Virus record (IMG/VR): IMGVR_UViG_3300043466_004237
Coordinates: 1 to 24,929 of that record
Direction: 5' to 3' (one strand)
DNA: 24,929 bases
DNA from: a virus
A program made the position numbers and the translations under genes. The notes under the pieces were generated by a model. The model was not told the origin of the DNA. It saw only the letters and a list, made by a program, of their open reading frames with translations, and ran no database searches. Below, piece after piece: positions 1 to 6,493 of this stretch. How positions within the stretch are numbered: position 1 is the stretch's first letter; every line of letters starts with the position of its first letter.

Positions 1-132
1 ACCCAAAATTTTAAATGGTTTTCCTTCAGATAATTCCAATACCAGGTTCCAATCATTATCAAAATAATGAAATGGTGGAAGTGTTATTATTTCTTCTTGT
101 TCTTTTAATAGTTTTCGGATTAAAGTTTTCAT
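1..132 (-). CDS. LRR-like paralogue, partial (runs off left edge)
   Basis: Only the first 44 residues are visible. They are the family's invariant N-terminus: a leader MKTLIRKLLKE, then QEEIITLPPFHYFDNDW, WNLVLELSEGKPFKILG, after which the window ends. The ATG (130-132, minus) overlaps the TAA of the preceding copy by one base (TAATG), so the two are probably translationally coupled. The repeat part is expected to lie to the left of the window. Function is unknown; see the copy at 132-545. Confidence 0.85.
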   Translation of the reverse strand, partial: MKTLIRKLLKEQEEIITLPPFHYFDNDWNLVLELSEGKPFKILG

Positions 133-545
133 TATAAATAAATATTACCACCAACATTAACTTGTTGTCTTATTTCATTTTTTGTCATTGTCTTAGCTAT
201 TGGTGTATTTTGTAAATCCAAATAACCACCAACTTCGGTTAAATTTCCAATTGATTGGAGATTTTTGCACCCAAATAAATCCAAATAACCACCAACTTCG
301 GTTAACTTTCCAAGTGATTGGAGATTTTTACAAATATATAAATACAAACCACCACCAACAGCATAACAATTGCCAAGAGTTGTTATTTCTTGATTATTAC
401 TTAAATTAACATCACCCAAAATCTTAAATGGTTTTCCTTCACTTAATTCCAATACCAGATTCCAATCATTATCGAAATAATGAAATGGTGGAAGAGTTAT
501 TATTTCTTCTTGTTCTTGCAATATTTTTCTGATTAAAGTTTTCAT
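132..545 (-). CDS. LRR-like repeat protein with packaging-type leader (short copy, 3 repeats)
   Basis: A 137-residue member of a paralogous family with twelve copies in this window. Three parts are visible: (1) a conserved N-terminus of about 47 residues, starting with the leader MKTLIRKILQE and containing DNDWNLVLELSEGKPFKILG; (2) three repeats of about 20-21 residues of the type LQSLGNLTEVGGYLDLYNCKN, a leucine-rich solenoid-like pattern (LxLxxCxxLxSLGxLTxVGG); (3) a conserved C-terminus with TPIAKTMT and EIRQQVNVGGNIYL. It lies upstream of, and overlaps by one base, the next copy at 1-132. No catalytic motif is visible. A binding or recognition role is a guess from the repeat type only. 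The start is fixed by the leader shared with all copies. Confidence 0.85.
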   Translation of the reverse strand: MKTLIRKILQEQEEIITLPPFHYFDNDWNLVLELSEGKPFKILGDVNLSNNQEITTLGNCYAVGGGLYLYICKNLQSLGKLTEVGGYLDLFGCKNLQSIGNLTEVGGYLDLQNTPIAKTMTKNEIRQQVNVGGNIYL

Positions 546-571
546 TACTTTTATTTTAGAAATAATTAAAA

Positions 572-817
572 TTATTCAATTTTTTTATATTTAAATTTTT
601 TAGAAATATTAACAACAAAAAACTTACCTTGAGATTCTGATAATCTAAATTGTGTATAAATATTATGTGGAACATCAAAGTATTCATACTTTAAACCATT
701 ATTAAATTTAACAACTAAATTATTTAATTCAACATCATATTCAGTTTCTGAGATATTTGAGGATTGAATTCTATTATAGATTTTTGAGCCTTCAATTTTT
801 TCATTTATTATTGCCAT
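572..817 (-). CDS. KTSC-domain small protein
   Basis: An 81-residue protein starting [20 protein letters not shown]. The stretch [32 protein letters not shown] and [18 protein letters not shown] fits the KTSC-domain pattern (SSNI..YD....L.V.F.NG..Y.Y.DVP...Y......S.GK.F...I). Such small proteins are common in phages and bacteria and are sometimes fused to other domains; their biochemical role is not settled. I chose the ATG at 817 over an upstream TTG because the conserved domain starts soon after it. It is divergent from the clpC-like gene across an AT-rich 88-base gap and runs towards the LRR-like genes. Confidence 0.7.
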   Translation of the reverse strand: MAIINEKIEGSKIYNRIQSSNISETEYDVELNNLVVKFNNGLKYEYFDVPHNIYTQFRLSESQGKFFVVNISKKFKYKKIE

Positions 818-905
818 AATAATATATATATTTGTAATATACAAAATATTTAATAATATTATTTATTTATTTCAATTTAAGTTGATTATTTTATTAAAAA
901 AAATT

Positions 906-1196
906 ATGCTTGATTATATGGATGAAAATAATAAAAATCCTCAAAAAAAAATTGAGGATGCTTCAACACCAGCTTTAAACAATTTTAGTCGAGATTTAAC
1001 AAAGTTAGCTCAAGAAGGTAAATTAGACCCTGTTATTGGTAGGGATAAAGAAATTGTCAGGATTGCACAAATTTTATCAAGAAGAAAGAAAAATAATCCT
1101 GTTTTAGTGGGTGAGCCAGGCTGTTTATTGGGTGATATGATAATTGAGGTTGAAAAAATTTCTAACGATAATTCGCATAAAATTGAAACTATGTAG
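906..1196 (+). CDS. ClpC-type ATPase N-terminal fragment fused to a split-intein N-half
   Basis: A 96-residue product. Residues 1-72 are the start of a ClpC-type AAA+ chaperone, with [39 protein letters not shown] and VLVGEPG, which is the beginning of the Walker A loop of ATPase domain 1. The usual Clp N-terminal repeat domain is missing. The sequence then switches inside the P-loop to an intein start ([14 protein letters not shown]) and ends at a TAG after 24 intein residues. The remainder of the P-loop, CGKT, is encoded downstream at 1956. Splicing in trans would give GEPG-CGKT. An alternative ATG lies at 918; I prefer 906. An upstream TTG at 882 is unlikely. The product can be active only if joined to the protein encoded at 1557-3758. 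Confidence 0.85.
   Translation: MLDYMDENNKNPQKKIEDASTPALNNFSRDLTKLAQEGKLDPVIGRDKEIVRIAQILSRRKKNNPVLVGEPGCLLGDMIIEVEKISNDNSHKIETM
1122..1193 (+). other. Split-intein N-half (24 residues, Cys1)
   Basis: Intein block A: Cys1 followed by [13 protein letters not shown], the CxxGD signature of intein N-termini. It is only 24 residues long and lacks block B (the T/S-x-x-H motif), which is instead in the C-half. This is the layout of the atypical split inteins, such as the phage terminase TerL intein with a roughly 25-residue N-part, and not of the usual DnaE-type split of about 100 + 35 residues. Read on from its last residues (KIETM) into the C-half start (KITIKEFFEMIK), the two join into a normal-looking intein beta-hairpin. 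Confidence 0.8.
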
Positions 1197-1198
1197 TA

Positions 1199-1560
1199 TT
1201 TATAGGTAATGGCATTTACCAACGCCAGAATACCCCAAGATATTTTAATGGAATACGATTTAAAAGCATTGGTGAATTTGACATTGCAAAATTTTTGGTT
1301 GAAAACAATATAACATTTATATATGAAAAGAATTATCTAAATTCTAAGTTTAAATTTGATTTTTATTTGCCTAATCAAAACATTTATATTAAATATTTTG
1401 GTATGTTAGATAAAAAAACCATAATAGTTTTGATTCAATACTAAAAAAATATTATGATAAAATGAATGAAAAAATTTTATTTTGTCAAAAAAATAACTTA
1501 AATTTAATTCATGAAACAAACTACGTTGAATTAATTAAAAAACTAAACAGTATTATATGA
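1199..1560 (+). pseudogene. Decayed EDxHD/PD-(D/E)XK-type homing endonuclease gene between the intein halves
   Basis: Two frames together encode one recognisable endonuclease-like sequence. From 1199: FIGNGIYQRQNTPRYFNG, then KSIGEFDIAKFLVENNITF, YEKNYLNSKFKFDFYLP and NQNIYIKYFGMLDKK. At an A-run near 1411-1417 the frame must shift by one base to continue NHNSFDSILKKYYDKMNEK, ILFCQKNNLNLIHETNYVEL and IKKLNSII, ending at TGA 1558-1560. The pattern GE...IA.FL...I.F.YE....F.FDFYLP..NIYI.YFG resembles Vsr-like/EDxHD endonucleases found between intein halves in fractured genes. It has no in-frame ATG at its 5' end, a one-base frame break, and Lys where I recall an acidic residue in relatives (NIYIEYFG). 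It is probably inactive. Its stop overlaps the ATG of the next gene (ATGA). Confidence 0.7.
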
Positions 1561-1955
1561 AAATAACAATAAAAGAATTTTTTGAAATGATTAAAATGGA
1601 TGGTGGTACTTTTAAAATAAAAACACCATCAGGATTTAAATTGGTTGGTAATTTATACCAAAAAAAGAATAAAAATTGTATCAGAATAAAATTATCAAAT
1701 GGTTTGGTATTATCTGGTTCTGATGAACACTTTGTTGAAGTTGCAGAAACCTCAGTAAATCCATTTGTACAATTTGAAAATAATTCTTATTGGATTGCTT
1801 TAGGTAATATAACTGAAGGTGAATTGATTTGGTGTGAAACTAATGAATTAGCTGAAGTTATTGAATGGGAAGAAATTGGTATTCACGACACATACGATTT
1901 AGAGGTTCTTGATAATGAAAGAAAATACATATCGAATGGAATTGTTTCACATAAT
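1557..1955 (+). other. Split-intein C-half (133 residues, ends His-Asn, Cys+1)
   Basis: Begins MKITIKEFFEMIKMDGG. It contains FKIKTPSGFKLVGNLYQKKN, a block-B-like NGLVLSGSDEHFVEV (S-x-x-H), then the C-terminal blocks: HDTYDLEVLDNERKYI (block F) and SNGIVSHN (block G, penultimate His and terminal Asn). The next codon, TGC at 1956, is the extein Cys+1. There is no endonuclease domain inside. The ATG sits exactly where the endonuclease frame stops (ATGA overlap), so the three genes could be translated as a coupled unit. Confidence 0.85.
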
Positions 1956-3758
1956 TGCGGAAAAACTTCTGTTATTGAGGGACTTGCAATTAAAATAAAT
2001 GAAGGTGATGTCCCAAGAACCTTGGTAGATAAACGAATTTTATCATTGGATATAACTTCAGTTGTTGCGGGAACAAAATATCGTGGTCAGTTTGAAGAAA
2101 GGATGAAAGTTATTATTGAAGAACTTGAAACAAACCCCGATGTTATTTTGTTTATTGATGAAATCCACACAATTGTGGGTGCGGGAAATTCTTCGGGGTC
2201 TTTGGATGTTTCAAACATTCTAAAACCCGCACTATCACGTGGTGATATTCAATGTATTGGTGCAACAACCATTGATGAATACAGAAAAAGTTTTGAAAAG
2301 GACGGTGCACTTGAAAGAAGATTTCAAAAAGTTATTATTGATAGTGCCTCAAAAGATGAAACAATTGAAATTCTGACAAACATCAAAGAAAAGTATGAAA
2401 GTTTTCACGGGGTGAATTACTCCGATGAAGCAATTAAACTTTTTGTTGATTTGGCTGATAGATATATTACCGACAGGGAATTTCCCGATAAAGCAATTGA
2501 CATTATGGATGAGGTTGGCTCAAGAGCACAGCTAAATTTAAAAATTCCCGAAATAATTGAAGAGCTAAAGCTACAAGCCAAAGAAATTAAAGAGAAGAAA
2601 GTTGAAATTGTAAGGGTTCAAAAATATGAAGAAGCGGCTGATTTACGAGATAAAGAACGGAAAATTCTCCAAAAACTTGAAGATGAAAAGAAAAAACATC
2701 ATGAGGCAATAAAAAATAAAGAACGTGTAAATGTTAGTATTGACTTGGTTTATGATGTTGTATCATCAATAACAAAAGTTCCAATAAGCAAACTATCCGT
2801 TGAAGATACCAAATCTTTAACGCAGCTTGAATCAACACTAAATGAAAAGATTATTGGGCAATCAGATGCAGTTAAAAGAATTGCAAAGTCAATCAAAAGA
2901 AATAGAATTGGTATAAAAGACCCTAACAGACCTATTGGTTCATATATTTTTTTAGGTTCAACTGGTGTAGGAAAAACATTTTTAGCTAAAGAATTAGCTA
3001 AAGAAGTTTTTGGTTCTGAAGACGCTTTAGTTAGAATCGATATGAGTGAGTATCAAGAAAAAATTAGTCTATCTCGATTAATAGGTTCAGCTCCTGGTTA
3101 TGTTGGATATGAAGAAGGTGGACAATTAACTGAAAAAATTAAAAATAAACCATATTGTGTATTGTTATTTGATGAAATTGAAAAAGCTCATAAAGAAATT
3201 TTTCAACTATTACTTCAAGTTTTAGACGAAGGACATTTAACAGATAGTTTAGGTAGAAAAATTAATTTTAAAAATTGCATAATTATTATGACTTCAAACA
3301 TAGGAGTTAGAAAACTTCAAGATTTTGGAAATGGTATAGGTTTTGGAAAAAATAATAATTCATATGCTCTTGAAGAACACAGGAAAGATATTTTACAATC
3401 AGAACTTAAAAAGTTTTTTGCACCAGAATTTTTAAATCGTATTGATGATGTTATTGTTTTTAATAAATTAAATAAAGAAGATATTTTTAAAATTGTAAAA
3501 ATTGAACTATTAAAGCTTGAAAAAAGAATCCTGGACTTAAATTATAAGATATCATTCAATGAGTCTGTTATTAATTTAATTAGTAAAATTGGATTTGATG
3601 ATACATATGGGGCAAGACCTATAAAAAGAGCAATTCAAGATAAATTAGAAGACTTTATTTCTGAAAATATTTTATTAAATAACATTAAAAATAAATCAAA
3701 CTACGAGATTTTTGTTGATGATAGTGAAATAATCAATTTTAGGAAAATTAAGAATTAA
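1557..3758 (+). CDS. Split-intein C-half fused to ClpC-type AAA+ ATPase (rest of both ATPase domains)
   Basis: A 733-residue protein. Residues 1-133 are the intein C-half, ending in VSHN. Residue 134 is the +1 Cys completing Walker A as CGKT. ATPase domain 1 then shows Walker B VILFIDEIHT and arginine-finger region ALERRFQ. About residues 350-385 hold a UVR-like coiled segment (QKYEEAADLRDKERKILQKL), typical of ClpC. ATPase domain 2 has Walker A GSTGVGKT (about 467), Walker B VLLFDEIEKAH, sensor region TSNIG, and FLNRIDDVIVF. An IGF tripeptide in GNGIGFGKN (about 595) sits where ClpA/ClpC/ClpX carry the ClpP-docking loop, so use of host ClpP is plausible. With the fragment at 906-1196 it would form a full ClpC core lacking the Clp N-domain. 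Codon use differs between domains 1 and 2. It converges on the next gene with a 4-base overlap. Confidence 0.9.
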   Translation: MKITIKEFFEMIKMDGGTFKIKTPSGFKLVGNLYQKKNKNCIRIKLSNGLVLSGSDEHFVEVAETSVNPFVQFENNSYWIALGNITEGELIWCETNELAEVIEWEEIGIHDTYDLEVLDNERKYISNGIVSHNCGKTSVIEGLAIKINEGDVPRTLVDKRILSLDITSVVAGTKYRGQFEERMKVIIEELETNPDVILFIDEIHTIVGAGNSSGSLDVSNILKPALSRGDIQCIGATTIDEYRKSFEKDGALERRFQKVIIDSASKDETIEILTNIKEKYESFHGVNYSDEAIKLFVDLADRYITDREFPDKAIDIMDEVGSRAQLNLKIPEIIEELKLQAKEIKEKKVEIVRVQKYEEAADLRDKERKILQKLEDEKKKHHEAIKNKERVNVSIDLVYDVVSSITKVPISKLSVEDTKSLTQLESTLNEKIIGQSDAVKRIAKSIKRNRIGIKDPNRPIGSYIFLGSTGVGKTFLAKELAKEVFGSEDALVRIDMSEYQEKISLSRLIGSAPGYVGYEEGGQLTEKIKNKPYCVLLFDEIEKAHKEIFQLLLQVLDEGHLTDSLGRKINFKNCIIIMTSNIGVRKLQDFGNGIGFGKNNNSYALEEHRKDILQSELKKFFAPEFLNRIDDVIVFNKLNKEDIFKIVKIELLKLEKRILDLNYKISFNESVINLISKIGFDDTYGARPIKRAIQDKLEDFISENILLNNIKNKSNYEIFVDDSEIINFRKIKN

Positions 3759-4228
3759 AATGTATCATCATAATTATTTATTTTTTGATTAACATTTTTA
3801 ATTATTAAATACAAATTTTTTAAAAATATTCTATCAAATTTTTTTAATGGCGTTGTTATTGATTTAATAACGCCATTTGTTTTATTGAACCAAAATATTC
3901 CAGTCACATTATTTATTTTTTTCAAATCATATGCAATTCCATCTTTAATTAATTGTTTACCCCATGTTGGATATATTTCATTAATATCTTCAATACTAAT
4001 TCCAATTGGATAATTCGATAAAATTCTATTTAAAATATTTACATACTCATCTTTACTTATAAATGTATCATCATCAGCTTTATCCAAAATTTCTTTTTTA
4101 TCCTTTGGCAAGTCTTCATACTTTAAATTATATAAATTCATCATATCTAATATACTATCAATTTCTTTTTGATATTTAATCTCATTAAGTATTTTTTTTA
4201 ATTGTTTTTCAGTTATTAAAAATTCCAT
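3755..4228 (-). CDS. Hypothetical protein with packaging-type leader
   Basis: A 157-residue protein of unknown function. It starts MEFLITEKQLKKILNE, a leader ending in L-N-E as in several neighbours; this is why I chose the ATG at 4228 over one at 4243. The middle is charged and helical (DLPKDKKEILDKADDD). The C-terminal half has YPTWGKQLIKDGIAYDL and TGIFWFNKTNGVIKSITTP, which looks like a small alpha/beta region. No family recognised. The gene converges with the clpC-like gene (4-base overlap) and has a GATATTTAC motif four bases before its start. If the leader works as in T4, residues after about 16 would be the mature part. Confidence 0.7.
   Translation of the reverse strand: MEFLITEKQLKKILNEIKYQKEIDSILDMMNLYNLKYEDLPKDKKEILDKADDDTFISKDEYVNILNRILSNYPIGISIEDINEIYPTWGKQLIKDGIAYDLKKINNVTGIFWFNKTNGVIKSITTPLKKFDRIFLKNLYLIIKNVNQKINNYDDTF
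3846..3877 (+). terminator. Possible intrinsic terminator for the clpC-like transcript, inside the opposing gene
   Basis: An inverted repeat AATGGCGTT...AACGCCATT (loop of 14 bases that can itself pair ATT/AAT) is followed on the plus strand by TTGTTTTATT. It lies 87 bases downstream of the clpC-like stop. It is the strongest GC-containing hairpin I noticed in this AT-rich area. It overlaps the coding sequence of the minus-strand gene at 3755-4228, so it may simply reflect coding sequence. Confidence 0.4.
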
Positions 4229-4232
4229 AAAA

Positions 4233-4241
4233 GTAAATATC
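4233..4241 (-). promoter_or_regulatory. GATATTTAC motif before the hypothetical gene
   Basis: Minus-strand GATATTTAC, four bases upstream of the ATG at 4228. It is one of about ten copies of an (A/G)(A/T)ATATTTA(T)-like element close to starts in this window. Its role as a promoter or initiation element is inferred from recurrence only. Confidence 0.3.
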
Positions 4242-4279
4242 ATATAATTTTTAATTATTTGATTTTTTTTTAATCTATT

Positions 4280-4288
4280 AATATTTAT
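4280..4288 (+). promoter_or_regulatory. AATATTTAT motif before the gene at 4304
   Basis: Plus-strand AATATTTAT, 15 bases before the ATG. It belongs to the recurrent start-proximal element. Proposed from recurrence, not from a known consensus. Confidence 0.3.
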
Positions 4289-4303
4289 TATTAAAATATA
4301 GAT

Positions 4304-5026
4304 ATGAAATTAACAAATTTTTTTAATGATATTATTAATGAGAACAAACCAATTGCTGGTGAAAGATTAGATGTTATAGTCCCTAAATTAGGCGAAATGC
4401 TTTATGAAATTTTAAAAGAAAACCCAAGTCAAATTATTTCAATGCCTGAAATAAAAAATTTTTTAGAGTATTATAAATATAGTTCAGAGTTTCAAGACTG
4501 GGTTAAAAATGGTAGAAAACCAATAGTTTTATTAGAGCTTGTTAAAAAATATCTTGAAAAATATATAAATTACAATTTGACAGATAATAAAACAACAAAA
4601 TTTGTTCGAGATTTAAAAACTCGTTATCCAGACTTAAAGATTAAAATAACGCAGTTATTTAATCCAGAATATATTCCAAGGATTGAACGCACTAAATTAA
4701 AAAATATTGAATTAATAAACAAAAAAGAAGAAGAAAATAAATTCAACGAATTTGCTTTAGATAGAGCATCTGAAATTGTTAATAATTATTACAGCGAATA
4801 TAATTCAGCAATAGACAATTTGAAAAATATTTTAAATGGTATTAAATCTCAAGAGTCACCAGTTAGCGGTGAGAAATATTCAAAAAAATTAGATAAAATC
4901 ACAAATAATGTAATTAAAAATTATGAAAAAATGAAGAATGTTGTTGATGATTATCAAAATTCTATAGAATCCAGTATGGAAAATCTAAAAGATATACTTG
5001 ATGATATTGAAAGTAGAAGAAGATAA
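4304..5026 (+). CDS. Hypothetical helical protein with packaging-type leader
   Basis: A 240-residue protein starting MKLTNFFNDIINE|NKPIAG, with a leader ending I-N-E. The rest is rich in Lys, Glu, Asn and Ile and looks almost wholly helical. The C-terminal 100 residues have heptad-like spacing and two related segments, NLKNILNGIKSQE and NLKDILDDIESRRR, suggesting a coiled coil or helical hairpin. No enzyme motif is seen. It could be an internal virion or scaffold-associated protein, but that rests only on the leader. It has an AT-rich leader region with an AATATTTAT motif, and converges tail-to-tail with the small basic gene at 5027-5167, with no gap. Confidence 0.75.
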   Translation: MKLTNFFNDIINENKPIAGERLDVIVPKLGEMLYEILKENPSQIISMPEIKNFLEYYKYSSEFQDWVKNGRKPIVLLELVKKYLEKYINYNLTDNKTTKFVRDLKTRYPDLKIKITQLFNPEYIPRIERTKLKNIELINKKEEENKFNEFALDRASEIVNNYYSEYNSAIDNLKNILNGIKSQESPVSGEKYSKKLDKITNNVIKNYEKMKNVVDDYQNSIESSMENLKDILDDIESRRR

Positions 5027-5167
5027 TTATCTACCTTGACCTCGATATTTTTTTACATAGTTTTTTGAATTCTTATGATTTGAGGATTTTGTTTTAGCGT
5101 GAACATTCGGACGTGATACTTTATTTTTAACTTTCTTTGTTGAACTTTCAGTTTTAAACTTTGCCAT
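5027..5167 (-). CDS. Small basic protein (46 residues)
   Basis: A short gene starting at the ATG 5165-5167. It encodes a very basic peptide: MAKFKTESSTKKVKNKVSRP at the N-terminus, then NVHAKTKSSNHKNSKNYVKK and the tail YRGQGR. It has about 16 Lys/Arg/His in 46 residues and only one acidic residue. Nucleic-acid binding or a role in condensing DNA is plausible but unproven. I recall similar small SRP-x-x-HAKTK...YxGQGR proteins in other phages of this kind, which supports it being a real gene. Base composition inside the gene is less AT-rich than its flanks. The gene begins where the plus-strand gene at 4304 ends, and an AATATTTAT motif lies 12 bases before its start. Confidence 0.7.
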   Translation of the reverse strand: MAKFKTESSTKKVKNKVSRPNVHAKTKSSNHKNSKNYVKKYRGQGR

Positions 5168-5179
5168 AATTTTTTTTAT

Positions 5180-5188
5180 ATAAATATT
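5180..5188 (-). promoter_or_regulatory. AATATTTAT motif before the small basic gene
   Basis: Minus-strand AATATTTAT, 12 bases upstream of the ATG at 5167. It is a member of the recurrent start-proximal element and lies back to back with a plus-strand copy at 5208-5216. Confidence 0.3.
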
Positions 5189-5207
5189 AGTTATCTCAAA
5201 AAAAATA

Positions 5208-5216
5208 GATATTTAA
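5208..5216 (+). promoter_or_regulatory. GATATTTAA motif before the membrane-protein gene
   Basis: Plus-strand GATATTTAA, 15 bases upstream of the proposed TTG start at 5232. Weak evidence that the TTG-started gene is expressed. Confidence 0.25.
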
Positions 5217-5231
5217 TTATATAAACACATT

Positions 5232-5492
5232 TTGGTAAAAAAAAATCAAATAAGTAAAAAAAAAATTGCAACAGTATCATTGATACTTTGTACATTTTTT
5301 AATCCGTTGGGGTTTGATGCGTTATTTGCTTTAATTATGAAATATACTAATTCATATTGGATAACTGATTTAATATTCTATGGATTATCTTTTATTTTTT
5401 TTGTTGTTTATTTAATATTATCACCAAACACAAAAAAAAATATTCACAAGTATAAATTAAAGTTGAGTAATATTTATAATAAAATTATATGA
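5232..5492 (+). CDS. Small membrane protein, TTG start
   Basis: An 86-residue protein, MVKKNQISKKKIATVSLILC..., with a basic N-terminus and two hydrophobic segments: about residues 13-36 (IATVSLILCTFFNPLGFDAL) and 44-63 (TDLIFYGLSFIFFVVYLIL). A basic tail rich in Lys follows. This is a two-span inner-membrane topology with both ends probably cytoplasmic. The start is a TTG; the first ATG would begin inside the protein at residue 36 and lose the first span. Its stop overlaps the next gene's start (ATGA), so the two are probably coupled. No family recognised; a holin-like role is possible but there is no specific support. Confidence 0.6.
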   Translation: MVKKNQISKKKIATVSLILCTFFNPLGFDALFALIMKYTNSYWITDLIFYGLSFIFFVVYLILSPNTKKNIHKYKLKLSNIYNKII

Positions 5493-6493
5493 AGAAAATT
5501 ATAACATTAAGTGAAAGCGAATTTAAATCTTTTTTGATGGGGGTTATTAAAGAATACGAAGAAAAAACAACTCCAGGTAAATATTATGCATTAGGCGGTT
5601 TATATTTTTATGTTAACGATGGTAAAATGTGTTTAGCTGAAAAAAAAGATGGTGAAATTATTCCAAATTATAATATAGATTTTCCATCAACAAAAGAACT
5701 TTCGGCTGAGTGGACTGAACAAACTAAAGAGTTTGATGACCCAAATGTTAAAGGTAAAGAATTAAAATTTTTAGGATATAATAAAAAAATGCAAAACGCA
5801 ATGAAATATGGTGAAGAAATTCATAAAAAAAATGAACCAATTTCAAATTTTGGGGCTATTAAACCAATAGTATTTTATTCACAAAGATATGAAGCCCCAA
5901 CATTAGGCGGTTTTGTTGTCGGAACAAATTATCCAGATTCTGTTGAAGGAAATATGGTAAATATTGAAGGTAAAAAAGGTAATAAAATATTTTTCCAACA
6001 ATCAGCTTTTAATGGTAAATATGGAATCTCTCTTGAAGTCTCAATGTATGGCCAACCTATTAATTTAGAAGATTTTGGAATTAAACAAAACATGTTAAAA
6101 TTGCCAAAAACATATAATGTTGGAGATTTTTTTGAAGAAAATAGTGCAACCCCAAAATTTTTAGAAAAAGCATCGTTTTTAGAAGGTATTAAAGATTTTG
6201 TTAAAAATGGTGGTAGAATAAATAAAGTTACTATTGAAGCTTCAACTTCTAAAATACCTGCAGGGCATGTTGATAATAATGTAGCAAAAAACAAATGGAA
6301 GGAGTTAAATGAATATAATGATACTGTTTATGGTAATAACGATGACGGTACAGGAAACCTTCAATTGTGTAAACATAAAGCATATAATACTTATAATGCT
6401 TTAAAAAAAGTTATCCCAGAATTGGCGAATGCTCCATATATTTTAAAGGCTGCAGGTCCTATGGGGGAATATGTTCATGTTAAATTCGAATGA
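5489..6493 (+). CDS. Hypothetical protein with packaging-type leader and OmpA-like C-terminal region
   Basis: A 334-residue protein starting MKKIITLSESEFKSFLMG, then VIKE|YEEKTTPGKYYALG. The leader type (LSESEF...VIKE) recurs on unrelated phage proteins. The middle, from about residue 25, reads as a beta-rich region (YYALGGLYFYVNDGKMCLAE). The C-terminal 120 residues contain FVKNGGRINKVTIEASTSKI, then GNLQLCKHKAYNTYNALKKV. Their order and spacing recall OmpA-like peptidoglycan-associating domains (I.IEG.TS...N..L...RA..V...L), but key Arg and Asp residues are not clear. The gene is coupled to the membrane-protein gene upstream (ATGA) and overlaps the convergent sigma gene by 19 bases. Function is uncertain. 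Confidence 0.75.
   Translation: MKKIITLSESEFKSFLMGVIKEYEEKTTPGKYYALGGLYFYVNDGKMCLAEKKDGEIIPNYNIDFPSTKELSAEWTEQTKEFDDPNVKGKELKFLGYNKKMQNAMKYGEEIHKKNEPISNFGAIKPIVFYSQRYEAPTLGGFVVGTNYPDSVEGNMVNIEGKKGNKIFFQQSAFNGKYGISLEVSMYGQPINLEDFGIKQNMLKLPKTYNVGDFFEENSATPKFLEKASFLEGIKDFVKNGGRINKVTIEASTSKIPAGHVDNNVAKNKWKELNEYNDTVYGNNDDGTGNLQLCKHKAYNTYNALKKVIPELANAPYILKAAGPMGEYVHVKFE

Noticed and set aside
200-409. Long open frames on the strand opposite the LRR-like genes (also near 7361-7663, 7869-8216, 8428-8772, 9560-9910, 10147-10341, and minus strand 20500-21491).
   Set aside because: They encode monotonous NHQLRLNFQVIGDF-type repeats that are the mirror of the LRR-like codons; they have no independent start signals and follow the real genes' repeats.
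882-905. TTG at 882 as the start of the ClpC fragment.
   Set aside because: It adds MIILLKKI, which has no match to Clp N-termini; the ATG at 906 or 918 is better.
1209-1313. Short frame from the ATG at 1209 (MAFTNARIPQDILMEY...) as a real gene.
   Set aside because: Only 34 codons, no family resemblance, and it overlaps the recognisable endonuclease frame.
1122-1560. A programmed -1 frameshift joining the intein N-half directly to the endonuclease frame.
   Set aside because: No slippery heptamer or downstream structure is seen near 1180-1195, and the N-half joins better, residue by residue, to the C-half (KIETM to KITIKEFFEMIK), as expected for a split intein.
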